Below, piece by piece: positions 35,926 to 46,069 of a DNA stretch of 64,000 bases. The stretch comes from Clostridiaceae bacterium AM27-36LB. Lineage in GTDB: Bacteria; Bacillota; Clostridia; Lachnospirales; Lachnospiraceae. The position numbers were made by a program, and so were the translations under genes. Each line of letters begins with the position of its first letter. The stretch's first letter is position 1. The notes beneath the pieces are model-generated. The model saw nothing but the letters and a program-made list of their open reading frames with translations. It was not told the DNA's origin and did no database searches. The stretch is taken from the NCBI GenBank assembly GCA_003480725.1, contig QUJQ01000004.1, positions 1 to 64,000 on the forward strand. Direction: 5' to 3'.

Positions 35926-37800
35926 ATGTTATTACAGATTCAGGACGGCACGCTCAGCATTGGAGCACAGACTGTCCTTGCACATTTTGATTTTGAGATC
36001 CGTGGAAATGAGAAGATTGCCATCGTGGGCAGAAATGGCTGTGGAAAGACAACACTCCTTCGACTTCTGGCGGGAGAACTTTCCCTTGACCGTGATGATC
36101 ATTCCAAAGCACAGGGAATCCTTACTTCCCGATCCCTGACCACCGGCCTGCTCTGTCAGCAGGCTTTTTCTGACACCACCATTACTGTGGAAGAAGAACT
36201 TCTCAAATCCTGTCCATGTCCTGACAAGTGGGATCGGGAGCGTTTCACCTGGGAACAGGAATATGACCGTCTCTTCACTGGTTTCGGATTTTCCAAAGCA
36301 GATAAAAGGAAAAGGCTGTCGCAGTTCTCTGGCGGCGAGCAGACGAAGATTGCCCTGATCCGTCTTCTTCTTGCTCATCCTGATATTCTGCTGCTGGATG
36401 AACCTACCAACCATCTAGACGTGGAAACAACCGAATGGTTAGAAGAGTATCTGCATCAATATGCCGGTGCCGTGGTCATGGTCTCTCATGACCGGTTCTT
36501 TCTGGACCGGACGGCTGATACGGTCTGTGAATTCCGGCAGCAGAAACTGCTCCGCTATGCCGGCAACTATACTTCTTATAAAGAACAAAAATCCAGAGAC
36601 CTGGCAATTCAGGAACGGTCTTACCGTCACCAGCAGGAAGAGATCAAACGGCTGGAGGAACTGATCGAACGATTCAAGAACAAGCCTAAAAAAGCAGCAT
36701 TTGCCAGATCCAGAAAAAAGATCCTGGAGCGAATGCCAAAGACAGAAAAACCTCCAGTGGAAGATTATCACATGTTCACCGGTGCACTGAAACCATCCGT
36801 GCGCAGTGCCAAGTGGGTATTGGAGGCAGAACATTTACAGATTGGTTATGACAAGACACTGCTGGAACTGTCTCTTCGGGTCCGCCGAGGTCAGAAGATC
36901 GGTATCATCGGTCCCAACGGAGCCGGAAAATCCACATTTCTGAAGACCGCTGCAGGACTGATCCCACCTGTCAAGGGAACTCTGACCCTTGGCCAACAGG
37001 TGCTGATGGGCTATTTTGACCAACAGACCGCAGCTCTGCAGTCAGATCTGACCGTGGTGGAACATTTTCATGAACAGTTCCCGTCCCTGACAGACAAGGA
37101 AGTACGACAGACTCTTGGTGCCTTCTTATTCACAGGGAAGGATACAACGAAGAAAGTCTCTTCCTTGTCCGGCGGTGAAAAATCCCGTCTGGTCCTGGCA
37201 GAGCTCTTCAAAAGCTGTCCCAACTTCTTTGTGCTGGATGAGCCCACCAACCACATGGACATTCCTGCTAAAGAGACGCTGGAGTCTGCATTTCGTGCTT
37301 ACACAGGCACCTTATTGTTCGTCTCCCATGACCGGTATTTTATCCGTCAGGTGGCAGAATCCCTGCTGATCTTTGATGACCAGTCCGTATTCTATTATCC
37401 GTTTGGATATGAACATTATCTGGCTCATCGAAACCAGGGTTCCGGCGAAGAGCTGGCAGCCAGTCTCCGGGCAGAAGAACAGGCATTGTTAAGTGGACTT
37501 CAAAGTGTCCCCATGCCGGAGCGCCATCGCCTCAGAGAGTACAGTACTGAGCAGTCATACGAAGACTGGCAGCTCAGACTTCTGACAGAACCCATGGAGC
37601 AGACCCGTATGGAACTGGAACAGTTCTGGAATGCCAGAGATGAGATCCAAGAATGGACAGATCCCGCTTATGCTGAAGATTGCCTCCTCAAAGAGACAGC
37701 CCTTACCGATGCTTATACAAAGTGCTGTCTTGCCTGGTACGACAAGTGGGCAGAATTTCATCCCGAGCCGGACAAAGAGACCGGGCTGCTCCCATCTTAA
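35926..37800 (+). CDS. ABC-F family ATPase
   Basis: A 624-residue soluble protein with two tandem ATPase domains and no membrane segment, the mark of ABC-F translation factors that bind the ribosomal E site. Walker A motifs are GRNGCGKTT and GPNGAGKST; signatures are FSGGEQTK and LSGGEKSR; Walker B motifs are LLLDEPTNHLD and FVLDEPTNHMD. A charged inter-domain linker (about 215-265) corresponds to the P-site tRNA-interaction motif. Some relatives give antibiotic resistance by ribosome protection; nothing here proves that. Its stop codon directly abuts the stop of convergent spoVAB. Confidence 0.93.
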   Translation: MLLQIQDGTLSIGAQTVLAHFDFEIRGNEKIAIVGRNGCGKTTLLRLLAGELSLDRDDHSKAQGILTSRSLTTGLLCQQAFSDTTITVEEELLKSCPCPDKWDRERFTWEQEYDRLFTGFGFSKADKRKRLSQFSGGEQTKIALIRLLLAHPDILLLDEPTNHLDVETTEWLEEYLHQYAGAVVMVSHDRFFLDRTADTVCEFRQQKLLRYAGNYTSYKEQKSRDLAIQERSYRHQQEEIKRLEELIERFKNKPKKAAFARSRKKILERMPKTEKPPVEDYHMFTGALKPSVRSAKWVLEAEHLQIGYDKTLLELSLRVRRGQKIGIIGPNGAGKSTFLKTAAGLIPPVKGTLTLGQQVLMGYFDQQTAALQSDLTVVEHFHEQFPSLTDKEVRQTLGAFLFTGKDTTKKVSSLSGGEKSRLVLAELFKSCPNFFVLDEPTNHMDIPAKETLESAFRAYTGTLLFVSHDRYFIRQVAESLLIFDDQSVFYYPFGYEHYLAHRNQGSGEELAASLRAEEQALLSGLQSVPMPERHRLREYSTEQSYEDWQLRLLTEPMEQTRMELEQFWNARDEIQEWTDPAYAEDCLLKETALTDAYTKCCLAWYDKWAEFHPEPDKETGLLPS

Positions 37801-38223
37801 CTACCATCCATAACCGAAATACGCATGCATCCATGCCCCGGCTGCTCTTCCAAGCGCCATGCTCAAGATCAGCCAGGGCATACCTGTCTTCAGGCGGATC
37901 CTTCTGCTGAACACCGGCACTGCATCCACGATCTCCGTCAGTGCCATGGCCCAGGTTCCTGTAAATACACCCGAAAACAGGCCAAACGCGATCACTCCCG
38001 GAAGTCCGATGGGTAACCTAAACTGATAGACACTGAACAGATTTCCGAGGATACCGCCTAAAGCCGCCGCATTTTCATAATGGATCACATAGGCGGCTGT
38101 GTGGGTCTTGCCTGCAAATCTGGAGATCACTCCCAGAGCGATCAGCAGGGCAAACATTCCTCCTGCCACCGCCAGTCCGCTGGCAAAACCCAGAAGGCCT
38201 GCAAATAATTCTCTAATCCACAT
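37801..38223 (-). CDS. spoVAB: stage V sporulation protein AB
   Basis: A 140-residue membrane protein with about four helices, matching SpoVAB. SpoVA proteins form the channel that moves dipicolinic acid into the forespore and out at germination; the role of AB itself is accessory and poorly defined. Start ATG 38223 lies inside the end of spoVAA (11-base overlap) behind AAGGAGACG. The spoVAC/AD/AE core is not next to it: the neighbouring gene is a convergent ABC-F ATPase with no spacer. Confidence 0.88.
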   Translation of the reverse strand: MWIRELFAGLLGFASGLAVAGGMFALLIALGVISRFAGKTHTAAYVIHYENAAALGGILGNLFSVYQFRLPIGLPGVIAFGLFSGVFTGTWAMALTEIVDAVPVFSRRIRLKTGMPWLILSMALGRAAGAWMHAYFGYGW

Positions 38224-38839
38224 CAATACTCGTCTCCTTCCGGTTGCAGCCCTCCACCAGCGTGGTGTTGACGTCATCCTCGTAGAGACGCATCTGTACT
38301 TCGATGGGTGTCGGATCTTTTGTGATCCGTTTTCCACCGAAATGATTATAAAAGACGATAATACCCACAGCGATCCCCACAGAATACATGATCTCCATCA
38401 CCGTAAATCCATTGCTTTCTTCTCCTGTGACCAGTTCATAGGTTCGGGCAAATACCTCATGCACCCCCACATCATTATTAAATACCATTATCGAAAATGC
38501 GGAACCAAAGAAGATCAGCACACAGAGAATACTGACCTTCAGCCACGCCAGCCGGTCATGCGTATACTCCGGCGATTCATATTCAATAATAAAATCGGTC
38601 TCTCCCAGGTTCTGGATCTCAAGATCCGGATAGATCTGATGGATCAGCTCCACCACTTTCATGATAGAAAAAATGTACCGGTCACTTTTCTCTGCCTGTA
38701 TTTTCAACAGCTTCAGGGTTTTCAGCCGGTTTTTCTTGTTAAGATCCGTGCATTCCAGTTTTGCAACATCTCCCAGTCTCACATCCACATGATCTACCTG
38801 ATGATTCCGGTCAATCTTCAAATACAGGATCTCACTCAT
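38213..38839 (-). CDS. spoVAA: stage V sporulation protein AA
   Basis: A 208-residue protein matching SpoVAA: an N-terminal soluble domain (EILYLKIDRNHQVDHVDVRLGDVAKLEC) and two membrane helices in the C-terminal half (about 98-118 and 150-168). Start ATG 38839 follows GGAGGTG; a GTG nine bases up is too close to that site. It overlaps spoVAB, and it follows sigF after a 120-base spacer, which could hold a forespore promoter though I cannot assign one firmly. Confidence 0.88.
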   Translation of the reverse strand: MSEILYLKIDRNHQVDHVDVRLGDVAKLECTDLNKKNRLKTLKLLKIQAEKSDRYIFSIMKVVELIHQIYPDLEIQNLGETDFIIEYESPEYTHDRLAWLKVSILCVLIFFGSAFSIMVFNNDVGVHEVFARTYELVTGEESNGFTVMEIMYSVGIAVGIIVFYNHFGGKRITKDPTPIEVQMRLYEDDVNTTLVEGCNRKETSIDVD

Positions 38840-38959
38840 GGTTTTCACACCTCCACTTTCCGACTTTCTGTGTCATCTCCATGTATCTCCTTCTCTGTGA
38901 TCCATGTTTCCCACAGTATGCCCGGAATTATGCGGGATTATCCACAGGAGCCAGCTGGA

Positions 38960-39709
38960 TTACCCACCTTCCAGCCGTTCCCTCATTGTTTTCAGGATCC
39001 GTTTCTCCATGCGGCTCACCTGTACCTGAGAGATTCCCATACGTTCAGCCACTTTCGTCTGTGTCTGTTCCTGCAGATACCTCCAGATGATCAGCTTTCG
39101 TTCTGACTCCGGCAATTCCTCCAACAGCTGTTCCAATACTACCCTGTTAAGAAGATCCTCTTTTTCCCGATCTCCGGCAGATACACGCTCCCCGGCATTT
39201 CGACTGTCGATCCGATCCAGCAATGAGATCTCGCTTCCGTCTTCCTGACTGTAAGTCCGGTCAATAGACTCCACCTCCAGCCCTGCATCCAGCGATTCCA
39301 CGATCTCTTCTCTGGACAGTGCAGTAGCTTCTGCCAGTTCCTCCAAGGTAGGCTCCCTCCCCCACCGATTCCGATAGTTCTCGGTCTCCCGCCGGATCTT
39401 CCATCCATTTTCCTTTAATGTACGACTGACCTTCACCAGACCATCGTCCCTCAGAAAACGCTTGATCTCCCCCATGATCATAGGCACGGCATAGGTAGAG
39501 AATCGCACCTCAAAGGAACAGTCAAATTTATCGATTGCTTTCATAAGCCCGATAGCTCCGATCTGGAACAGATCCTCGTTCTCTGTACCTCTGCCGGAGA
39601 AGCGGCGGACAATGCTCCACACCAGTCCCATATTCTGCTCAACAAGCTGTGCTCTCGCTCTCTCATCCCCATGGTGTGCTCTGTCGATCAGACCCATCAC
39701 ATCATCCAT
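38960..39709 (-). CDS. sigF: RNA polymerase forespore sigma factor SigF
   Basis: A 249-residue sigma-70 family factor that starts early forespore transcription. Region 2 includes GLVWSIVRRF and FQIGAIGLMKAIDKFD; region 3 includes EPTLEELAEATALSREEI; region 4 is EERLIIWRY-like (ERKLIIWRYLQEQTQTKVAERMGISQVQVSRMEKRIL). Position after spoIIAA and spoIIAB confirms SigF rather than SigG. SpoIIAB holds it inactive until the septum forms. Confidence 0.95.
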   Translation of the reverse strand: MDDVMGLIDRAHHGDERARAQLVEQNMGLVWSIVRRFSGRGTENEDLFQIGAIGLMKAIDKFDCSFEVRFSTYAVPMIMGEIKRFLRDDGLVKVSRTLKENGWKIRRETENYRNRWGREPTLEELAEATALSREEIVESLDAGLEVESIDRTYSQEDGSEISLLDRIDSRNAGERVSAGDREKEDLLNRVVLEQLLEELPESERKLIIWRYLQEQTQTKVAERMGISQVQVSRMEKRILKTMRERLEGG

Positions 39710-39718
39710 AGAGACTAC

Positions 39719-40147
39719 CTACTCTTCTGCATTTCCAAGAGTTTTCCGCATGGTCACTGTAGTTCCCAGCCCCGGCTCTGACTCCACCTGTACTTCATCC
39801 ATGAAGGCTTCCATAAACATAAATCCCATACCAGAACGCTCCTGCTTGGGACGGCTGGTATAGAGAGGTTCCATAGCCTGATGAATATCGGCGATCCCCA
39901 CGCCTTCATCAATGACCTGCACCTGTACGGTCTGATCTTCTGTCCGGCAGCGGACGATCACGGTATGTATCCCATCTGGATAACCATGGATAATGGCATT
40001 GGTCACCGCCTCTGATACTGCGGTCTTAATATCCGCCACCTCCTCCAGTGTAGGGTTCAACTGCGTCACAAAGGCCGCCACCGCCACCCTTGCAAATGCT
40101 TCATTCTCTGAAATACTGTCAAATGCCAGCGTCATTTCATTTTTCAT
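39719..40147 (-). CDS. spoIIAB: anti-sigma F factor SpoIIAB
   Basis: A 142-residue serine kinase and anti-sigma factor. GHKL ATP-binding motifs are visible: EAVTNAIIHGYPD (N box), VIDEGVGIADI (G1) and ERSGMGFMFMEAFMD (G2). It binds SigF with ATP and phosphorylates SpoIIAA. It overlaps spoIIAA by four bases and lies nine bases before sigF. Confidence 0.95.
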   Translation of the reverse strand: MKNEMTLAFDSISENEAFARVAVAAFVTQLNPTLEEVADIKTAVSEAVTNAIIHGYPDGIHTVIVRCRTEDQTVQVQVIDEGVGIADIHQAMEPLYTSRPKQERSGMGFMFMEAFMDEVQVESEPGLGTTVTMRKTLGNAEE

Positions 40148-40461
40148 CTGTCTTCCTCCTTGTCCAGCGAAATATACTGTTCAATGCCGGACAGTTCCAG
40201 CACCCTCTGGATCCGGCGGCTCATATGACTTATGATCACTTTTCCGCCCAGTGCCTCCATCATCTGACTTCTGCCGATCAGAAGCCCGATCCCTGCACTG
40301 TCCATAAACATCGTTCTTGAAAAATCAAACTCCACTTCCGTGACTGGTTCTTTCCGGATCATCTGGTCCACCTGGATCCGTATCGACTCTGTCTTATGGT
40401 GATCCACCTCCTGGGGAAGCCGCACCACCAGACGCGCACCCTCTCTTATTAAAAATCCCAT
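40144..40461 (-). CDS. spoIIAA: anti-anti-sigma F factor SpoIIAA
   Basis: A 105-residue STAS-domain protein. The phosphorylated serine is Ser55 in FMDSAGIGLLIGR. Unphosphorylated protein releases SigF from SpoIIAB. Start ATG 40461 follows AAGGAG; the long upstream open frame is not used. A GGGGAAT motif about 50 bases upstream may be the -10 of a SigH promoter, but the -35 is unclear. Confidence 0.93.
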   Translation of the reverse strand: MGFLIREGARLVVRLPQEVDHHKTESIRIQVDQMIRKEPVTEVEFDFSRTMFMDSAGIGLLIGRSQMMEALGGKVIISHMSRRIQRVLELSGIEQYISLDKEEDR

Positions 40462-40526
40462 AACTGTTCTCCTTTCTTGCCCACCAGCATCCCATGCAAA
40501 TATTCCCCGGCTTTTTTCACATAAAA

Positions 40527-40554
40527 AGGGACGTTGTATTTCTACAACGTCCCT
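40527..40554 (-). terminator. terminator of the valS-TPR operon
   Basis: AGGGACGTTGTA (40527-40538) / TACAACGTCCCT (40543-40554) with a four-base loop, followed on the minus strand by TTTTTAT. It separates the TPR gene from spoIIAA. Confidence 0.9.
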
Positions 40555-40579
40555 CACTTCAGGGTTCTTCTTTTGTATA

Positions 40580-41944
40580 TTACAGATTGTCCAAGAGACC
40601 TTGAGCATCTGTTGCTTTTCTCGTATTCGGGAATTCATCCACAACTTTCTGATAGTAGATCTTTGCATTCTCTGTATCGCCGGATTTCTGATAAGATCTG
40701 GCAAGGAAATACAGAGCATCTCCCTGGCTGTTATCCAGTTCATAGCATTTCTTCAGATCCGTAATCGCTGTGGCATAGTCACCACTCTCATAAGCTGCAT
40801 ATCCGGTTCTGTAAAGAGACTGTACCGCACTGGTTCCCACCTCTTTGAATACAGCATCATAGAGAACTCTTGCATCAGCGGACAGGCTTTCCTGATCTAC
40901 TGACTGGAGCTGCTCCAGCGCTCCGGCTGCATCTCCATCTGCATGGGCTTTATATGCTGCCAGCAGTGCTTCCTGACTCTTCAGCTTGTTTTCTGCATCT
41001 TTTGCAGTCTCCTCAGCCGCCTGCGTCTTCTCCTGGAGAGTTGTCATCTCTGCCTGAAGACTTTCCAGCGCTGCAGTCTTGGACTCTACCTGATCGCTGT
41101 ACTCAGCCACTGCCTTGTTGAGCCCGTCATTATTTAACCGGTGCTGTGCAGGCAGGATCAGAAACCACATAACCGCAACACCGATCACCAGTCCGATCAC
41201 CATATTAAGCACTGCATGAAAATTACTGTTATCCTTCACTCCTACTGGCTGAATGATGGTCTCATTCCCGCTGGTGTACGCAATAGAATCTTTTTTATGG
41301 GCAATGACCGCTTCCTTTTCTGCCTGTTTTCCACCAGCCGCATCCACTTCCTTCATATACCGGAGGGCACGGGTATTGGTCCGGTCGATGGCCAGCACTC
41401 TGCGCAGCTCATTTCTGGCACGTCCATAATTATCCGCATGTATATAGAGCAATGCCAGCAGCAGATGACCTTTCAGAAGATTCATATTCGTTGAAAGGAT
41501 CTTCTTCAGCTGAATGATCGCCAGATCATAGCTCTGCTGTTCACAGTATACCAGTGACTGGTTGTATTTCCGGATCGTCGTATTGATCATCTCCAGCTTG
41601 GCCGGATTGCTCTGAATAGACTCAATATAATCATCCGCCAGGTTCTTCTCCGGCTGGAAGCTGCGGCTGATGATCCACTGTGACAGGGCATCCACCACTT
41701 CTCCCATCTCAAAATATACCAGTCCCAGAAGGTTTCTCGCATCCGTGTTCTTCTTGTTGAACTTCAGGCTCTGACGCAGAGACATGACCGCACCGGTCAG
41801 GTCACGCACCTTCGCCTTTGCAAGACCTTCATTGTAATAAGCATTGGACAACTGGAGCATTCTTCTGTAAAGCTTCACATCTGCCCCACAGTGGCTGCAG
41901 TAGTCTGTTGTTTTCAGAACTGCTCCGCAGTTAAAACACTTCAT
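40580..41944 (-). CDS. zinc-ribbon, TPR and coiled-coil membrane protein
   Basis: A 454-residue protein. The N-terminal zinc ribbon is CFNCGAVLKTTDYCSHCG (residues 3-20). Tetratricopeptide-like repeats follow (about 30-200), then a membrane helix (VLNMVIGLVIGVAVMWFLIL, about 245-264). A coiled coil comes next (about 275-325), and a second set of TPR repeats ends the protein (SLYRTGYAAYESGDYATAITDLKKCYELD...). This topology puts the first repeats inside and the second outside the cell. A scaffold role at the envelope is likely; partners are unknown. It is the last gene of the T-box operon. Confidence 0.82.
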   Translation of the reverse strand: MKCFNCGAVLKTTDYCSHCGADVKLYRRMLQLSNAYYNEGLAKAKVRDLTGAVMSLRQSLKFNKKNTDARNLLGLVYFEMGEVVDALSQWIISRSFQPEKNLADDYIESIQSNPAKLEMINTTIRKYNQSLVYCEQQSYDLAIIQLKKILSTNMNLLKGHLLLALLYIHADNYGRARNELRRVLAIDRTNTRALRYMKEVDAAGGKQAEKEAVIAHKKDSIAYTSGNETIIQPVGVKDNSNFHAVLNMVIGLVIGVAVMWFLILPAQHRLNNDGLNKAVAEYSDQVESKTAALESLQAEMTTLQEKTQAAEETAKDAENKLKSQEALLAAYKAHADGDAAGALEQLQSVDQESLSADARVLYDAVFKEVGTSAVQSLYRTGYAAYESGDYATAITDLKKCYELDNSQGDALYFLARSYQKSGDTENAKIYYQKVVDEFPNTRKATDAQGLLDNL

Positions 41945-41957
41945 ATATCCACCTTTT

Positions 41958-42101
41958 CTACTGACGGTTCTTAATCTCTTTGAGCATCTCGTCCAGCAGA
42001 TCCGTCACATCTGCCAGATTATTTTTGTACACGTTATCCTCCACCTGATCAATCTCAGGGCTTGGACGGAATTTTTTCAGTTCCTCTTCAAAATCAAGCA
42101 T
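41958..42101 (-). CDS. 47-residue acidic small protein in the valS-folC operon
   Basis: ATG 42101 to TAG 41958 encodes a 47-residue protein starting MLDFEEELKKFRPSPEID. It is helical and strongly acidic, with LADVTDLLDEMLKEIKNRQ at its end. AAGGAGC lies at good spacing before the ATG. It overlaps the folC stop by eight bases and is followed 13 bases later by the TPR gene, so it is well placed for coupled translation. Function unknown; it may be a partner of the TPR protein. Confidence 0.75.
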   Translation of the reverse strand: MLDFEEELKKFRPSPEIDQVEDNVYKNNLADVTDLLDEMLKEIKNRQ

Positions 42102-43395
42102 TCTTTCTGCTCCTTATCAGACTTTTCAGGCTTCCTACCAGATACAGGGATCCCACGCAGAAGAGCACACCGTCTCCCTTTCTCTTCATCGCCTCATCAA
42201 ATGCATCATCAATGAAAGATATCTCTTCCACCGGACGGGTCGTATATTTGCGGAAGATCTGAGCCAGCTCCTCTGACGGAACCTGCCGGTAAGAATCAAT
42301 CTGTGTCACCACGACACTTTCAAAATCTAGGCTCTCACAGATGGTTCGGATCATCCCATCATAATCCTTTTCCTTTACGCAGGAAAATAACAGCGTCAGC
42401 TTCGTGTCCTTCTGGAATTTGCGGGCAGTCTTTACAAACTCTTCCACACCGGAGTCATTGTGGGCTCCATCCAGGATCACACCGGGAAGGACCGTTTCCA
42501 TTCTTCCCTGCCAGTGCATGCGCTCCATGCCCCGATGAATATCTTCCTCGGTCAGCCCGATATCCATCACCTCTGCAGCAGTCACAGCTTCCATAGCATT
42601 CATGATCTGATATTCTGCCACGCTGTCGATTGACACGTCCATAGGTTCATAATACCCAGTATCCATGGAAAAATCAATCGTTTTATGGGTGTTCATCAAA
42701 ATTTTATACATCTCCGGGCGTATCGCATAAGCCCTGGAATGCATCTGGGCGGCATAGGCCTCGATCACCTCAGAGACATCCTCTCTGGTGCCATCATAGA
42801 CCACCGGACAACCCTCTTTGATGATACCCGCTTTTTCTCCTGCAATCTTGGCACAGGTGTCACCCAGATACTCGGTGTGCTCCAGACTGATGGAAGTGAT
42901 CACCGAGATCAACGGATGCTCGATTACATTGGTGGCATCAAACCGTCCGCCAAGCCCGGTCTCCAGTACCACATATTCCATATTCGCTTTGTCGAAAATG
43001 TAGATACCCATAAGGAACAAAAGTTCAAAAAAGGTCGGGTGTGCAAAGGTATCCGGCTGTTCCTTCAGAAGAGTATGGACTATATCCATCACTGCCTCAA
43101 AGGCTTCCAGGAACAGTTCATTGGATACATTTTCCTGATTGATCTGGAACCGCTCATTGATATCCACCAGATGCGGGGATGTAAACAGCCCCGTCTGCTT
43201 TCCTGCCGTTGTCAGAATGGATGACAGATAGGCGCAGACAGAGCCTTTGCCGTTGGAGCCGGCCACATGAATCAGCTTCATGCGGCGCTCCGGGTGTCCC
43301 ATTTTCTCCAGTACGGCTTTTGTATTTTCCAATGTATTTTTTGTTGTGAATCTGGGCGTATCATTGATATACGCCTCTGCTTCTTGGTAAGTCAT
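42094..43395 (-). CDS. folC: folylpolyglutamate synthase / dihydrofolate synthase
   Basis: A 433-residue Mur-ligase-type enzyme that adds glutamates to folates (and may also make dihydrofolate). The P-loop is HVAGSNGKGSVCAYLSSIL, with FTSPHLVDINERFQ and VLETGLGGRFDATNV, and the C-terminal ILDGAHNDSGVEEF. Start ATG 43395 follows TGGAG; an upstream in-frame GTG at 43407 is possible. It follows valS directly. Confidence 0.93.
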   Translation of the reverse strand: MTYQEAEAYINDTPRFTTKNTLENTKAVLEKMGHPERRMKLIHVAGSNGKGSVCAYLSSILTTAGKQTGLFTSPHLVDINERFQINQENVSNELFLEAFEAVMDIVHTLLKEQPDTFAHPTFFELLFLMGIYIFDKANMEYVVLETGLGGRFDATNVIEHPLISVITSISLEHTEYLGDTCAKIAGEKAGIIKEGCPVVYDGTREDVSEVIEAYAAQMHSRAYAIRPEMYKILMNTHKTIDFSMDTGYYEPMDVSIDSVAEYQIMNAMEAVTAAEVMDIGLTEEDIHRGMERMHWQGRMETVLPGVILDGAHNDSGVEEFVKTARKFQKDTKLTLLFSCVKEKDYDGMIRTICESLDFESVVVTQIDSYRQVPSEELAQIFRKYTTRPVEEISFIDDAFDEAMKRKGDGVLFCVGSLYLVGSLKSLIRSRKNA

Positions 43396-43407
43396 CTTAC
43401 GCTCCAC

Positions 43408-46047
43408 TTATTCTCCCAGCTGTGCCAGACGCTCTTTTACCTGGTTCATCATCTGGGTGTATTTTTCCCTCTTGTCACGTTCTTCCTGAATCTTTGCTTC
43501 CGGTGCACGGCTGACGAATTTCTCATTGTTCAGCATACCATTTACACGGGCAAGCTCGCCTTCCAGACGTTTAACCTCTTTCTGAAGACGCGCTCTCTCC
43601 TTCTCGATATCTACCAGTTCTGCCAGCGGCATGTAGATGGCTGCTTCTGGAAGAAGGGCAGATACAGCATCCTCTGCAATACCGGTCTTGTCTGCCTGCA
43701 CGAGCACTTCACTTGCAAATCCAAGGGCTGCAAAGAATACCTTTCCATGCTCAAAGATATCGCGGATCTCTGCATTATCAGATACCACATAAACCGTTGC
43801 TTTCTTACTGTTCGGTACGTTCATGCTGGTACGAACAGTACGGATACCACGGACAGCCTCTTTAATAGTTTCGATGGCCTTCTCCTCTGCTGCGAAATTC
43901 CACTCTTCTTTATACTCTGGCCAGGAGGAGATCATGATAGATTCCTCATCAGACAGGTTACAGAAGATCTCCTCTGTGATAAATGGCATATACGGATGCA
44001 GCATCTTCAGTGCATTAATCAGTACATGCTTCAGAGTCCACAGAGCAGCTCCCTTGGTTGCATCGTCATCATTCCACAGACGTGGTTTTACCATCTCAAT
44101 ATACCAGTCACAGAATTCTTCCCAGATAAAGTCATAGATCTTCTGAACTGCAATACCAAGATCGAAGTTATCCATGTTGGCAGTTACTTCTTTTGCAAGG
44201 CTGTTAACCTTGGACAGGATCCAGCGGTCAGCATCCGTCAGAGTATTCAGATCGATCTGCTCCGGAATCTCAGCTTTCTCCATATTCATCATAATGAAAC
44301 GGGAAGCATTCCATACTTTATTTGCAAAGTTTCTGCTGGCTTCTACACGCTCCATATAGAAACGCATATCATTTCCCGGTGCATTGCCCGTTACCAGAGT
44401 CAGACGCAGAGCGTCAGCACCATATTTATCAATGATCTCCAGCGGATCAATACCATTTCCAAGAGATTTACTCATCTTACGTCCCAGAGAGTCACGTACC
44501 AGACCGTGAATCAGTACATGATGGAACGGGCATTTTCCAGTCTGCTCATAGCCGGAGAATACCATACGGATTACCCAGAAGAAGATAATATCATATCCGG
44601 TTACCAGTACATCAGTCGGATAGAAATACTCCAGATCCTCTGTGTTCTTCGGCCAGCCCAGGGTCGAGAACGGCCACAGTGCAGAGGAGAACCAGGTGTC
44701 CAGCGTATCCGGATCCTGCGTCAGATGCTTGCATCCGCATTTCGGGCAAACCTCCGGTGCTGTCTTGGATACAACGATCTCACCGCAGTCATCACAGTAG
44801 TAAGCCGGTATCCGATGTCCCCACCAGAGCTGTCTGGAAATACACCAATCACGGATGTTCTCCAGCCAGTGCAGGTAAATCTTGTCAAAACGCTCCGGAA
44901 CAAAGGTCAGATCACCATTTTTGATCGCTTCGATCGCCGGCTTTGCCATCTCTTCCATCTTCACGAACCACTGCTGTTTGATCATCGGCTCTACGGTAGT
45001 GCCGCAGCGGTCATGAGTTCCTACATTATGAACATGGTCTACCACTTTTACCAGCAGTCCCTGTGCATCAAGATCAGCTACCATAGCTTTTCTTGCCTCA
45101 TAACGATCCATGCCGTCATATTTGCTGCCCGGGCAGTTGATGGTGGCATCATCATGCATGATATTGATCTCAGCCAGGTTATGACGTCTTCCTACCTCGA
45201 AATCGTTCGGGTCATGAGCCGGCGTGATCTTTACGCAGCCGGTTCCGAACTCTTTGTCTACATACGGGTCAGCGATCACCGGGATTTCTCTGTCTGTCAA
45301 TGGAAGCTTCAGAGTCTTTCCGATGAGGTGTTTGTATCTGTCATCATCCGGATTGACTGCCACTGCCGTATCACCAAGCAAAGTCTCCGGACGGGTGGTT
45401 GCGATCTCCACATAACCACTTCCGTCAGCGATCGGATAATTGATGTGCCAAAAATGTCCAGCCTGCTCCTCATGCTCTACCTCTGCATCAGAGATGGACG
45501 TATGACATACCGGACACCAGTTAATGATTCTGGAACCTTTGTAGATGTATCCTTTCTCATAGAGACGGGTAAATACTTCCAGAACTGCCTCAGAGCATCC
45601 TTCATCCATGGTGAAACGCTCTCTGTCCCAGTCACAGGAGGAACCAATCTTCTTTAACTGCTCTACGATGGTGCGGCCATACTCTTCACGCCACTCCCAG
45701 GTTCTCTTCAGGAACCCTTCACGGCCCAGTTCATTCTTGTCGATGCCTTCTTCTTTCAGCTTGTTGATCACCTTTACCTCAGTGGAAATACTGGCATGAT
45801 CAGTTCCCGGAACCCACAGTGCTGCATAACCCTGCATTCTCTTGTAACGGATCAGAATATCCTGAAGAGTATTGTCCAGTGCATGTCCCATGTGCAGCTT
45901 ACCGGTAATATTTGGCGGCGGCATCACGATAGTAAACGGTTTTTTGCTTCTGTCTACTTCTGTGTGAAAATATTTTCTTCCCATCCATTTGGCATAGGTC
46001 CGATCCTCAATGCTGGACGGATCATAAGTCTTTGCAAGTTCTTTCAT
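43408..46047 (-). CDS. valS: valyl-tRNA synthetase
   Basis: An 879-residue class I synthetase charging tRNA-Val. HIGH is present as GHAL in [17 protein letters not shown], and KMSKS as KMSKSLGNG. The editing domain ([17 protein letters not shown]) lies between. A C-terminal coiled-coil arm ([24 protein letters not shown]) is typical of ValRS. Full length. It lies 22 bases after the cotH-like gene, and the nearest upstream control element is a T-box leader at 47.9-48.1 kb, so cotH-like, valS, folC and the downstream genes appear cotranscribed. Confidence 0.97.
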   Translation of the reverse strand: MKELAKTYDPSSIEDRTYAKWMGRKYFHTEVDRSKKPFTIVMPPPNITGKLHMGHALDNTLQDILIRYKRMQGYAALWVPGTDHASISTEVKVINKLKEEGIDKNELGREGFLKRTWEWREEYGRTIVEQLKKIGSSCDWDRERFTMDEGCSEAVLEVFTRLYEKGYIYKGSRIINWCPVCHTSISDAEVEHEEQAGHFWHINYPIADGSGYVEIATTRPETLLGDTAVAVNPDDDRYKHLIGKTLKLPLTDREIPVIADPYVDKEFGTGCVKITPAHDPNDFEVGRRHNLAEINIMHDDATINCPGSKYDGMDRYEARKAMVADLDAQGLLVKVVDHVHNVGTHDRCGTTVEPMIKQQWFVKMEEMAKPAIEAIKNGDLTFVPERFDKIYLHWLENIRDWCISRQLWWGHRIPAYYCDDCGEIVVSKTAPEVCPKCGCKHLTQDPDTLDTWFSSALWPFSTLGWPKNTEDLEYFYPTDVLVTGYDIIFFWVIRMVFSGYEQTGKCPFHHVLIHGLVRDSLGRKMSKSLGNGIDPLEIIDKYGADALRLTLVTGNAPGNDMRFYMERVEASRNFANKVWNASRFIMMNMEKAEIPEQIDLNTLTDADRWILSKVNSLAKEVTANMDNFDLGIAVQKIYDFIWEEFCDWYIEMVKPRLWNDDDATKGAALWTLKHVLINALKMLHPYMPFITEEIFCNLSDEESIMISSWPEYKEEWNFAAEEKAIETIKEAVRGIRTVRTSMNVPNSKKATVYVVSDNAEIRDIFEHGKVFFAALGFASEVLVQADKTGIAEDAVSALLPEAAIYMPLAELVDIEKERARLQKEVKRLEGELARVNGMLNNEKFVSRAPEAKIQEERDKREKYTQMMNQVKERLAQLGE

Positions 46048-46069
46048 AATCTTTCTCCTTGTTTCCTTT

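Noticed and set aside
35926..37800. Calling the ABC-F protein an antibiotic resistance determinant.
   Set aside because: The ABC-F family is broad; no specific resistance subfamily motif or inducible leader is visible.
40480..40526. SigH promoter for spoIIAA.
   Set aside because: A plausible -10 (GGGGAAT) exists, but no convincing -35 at the right distance, so it is mentioned only in the gene entry.
43267..45657. 796-codon open frame on the plus strand opposite valS.
   Set aside because: It is the antisense shadow of a confidently identified valS gene and has no binding site or family features.
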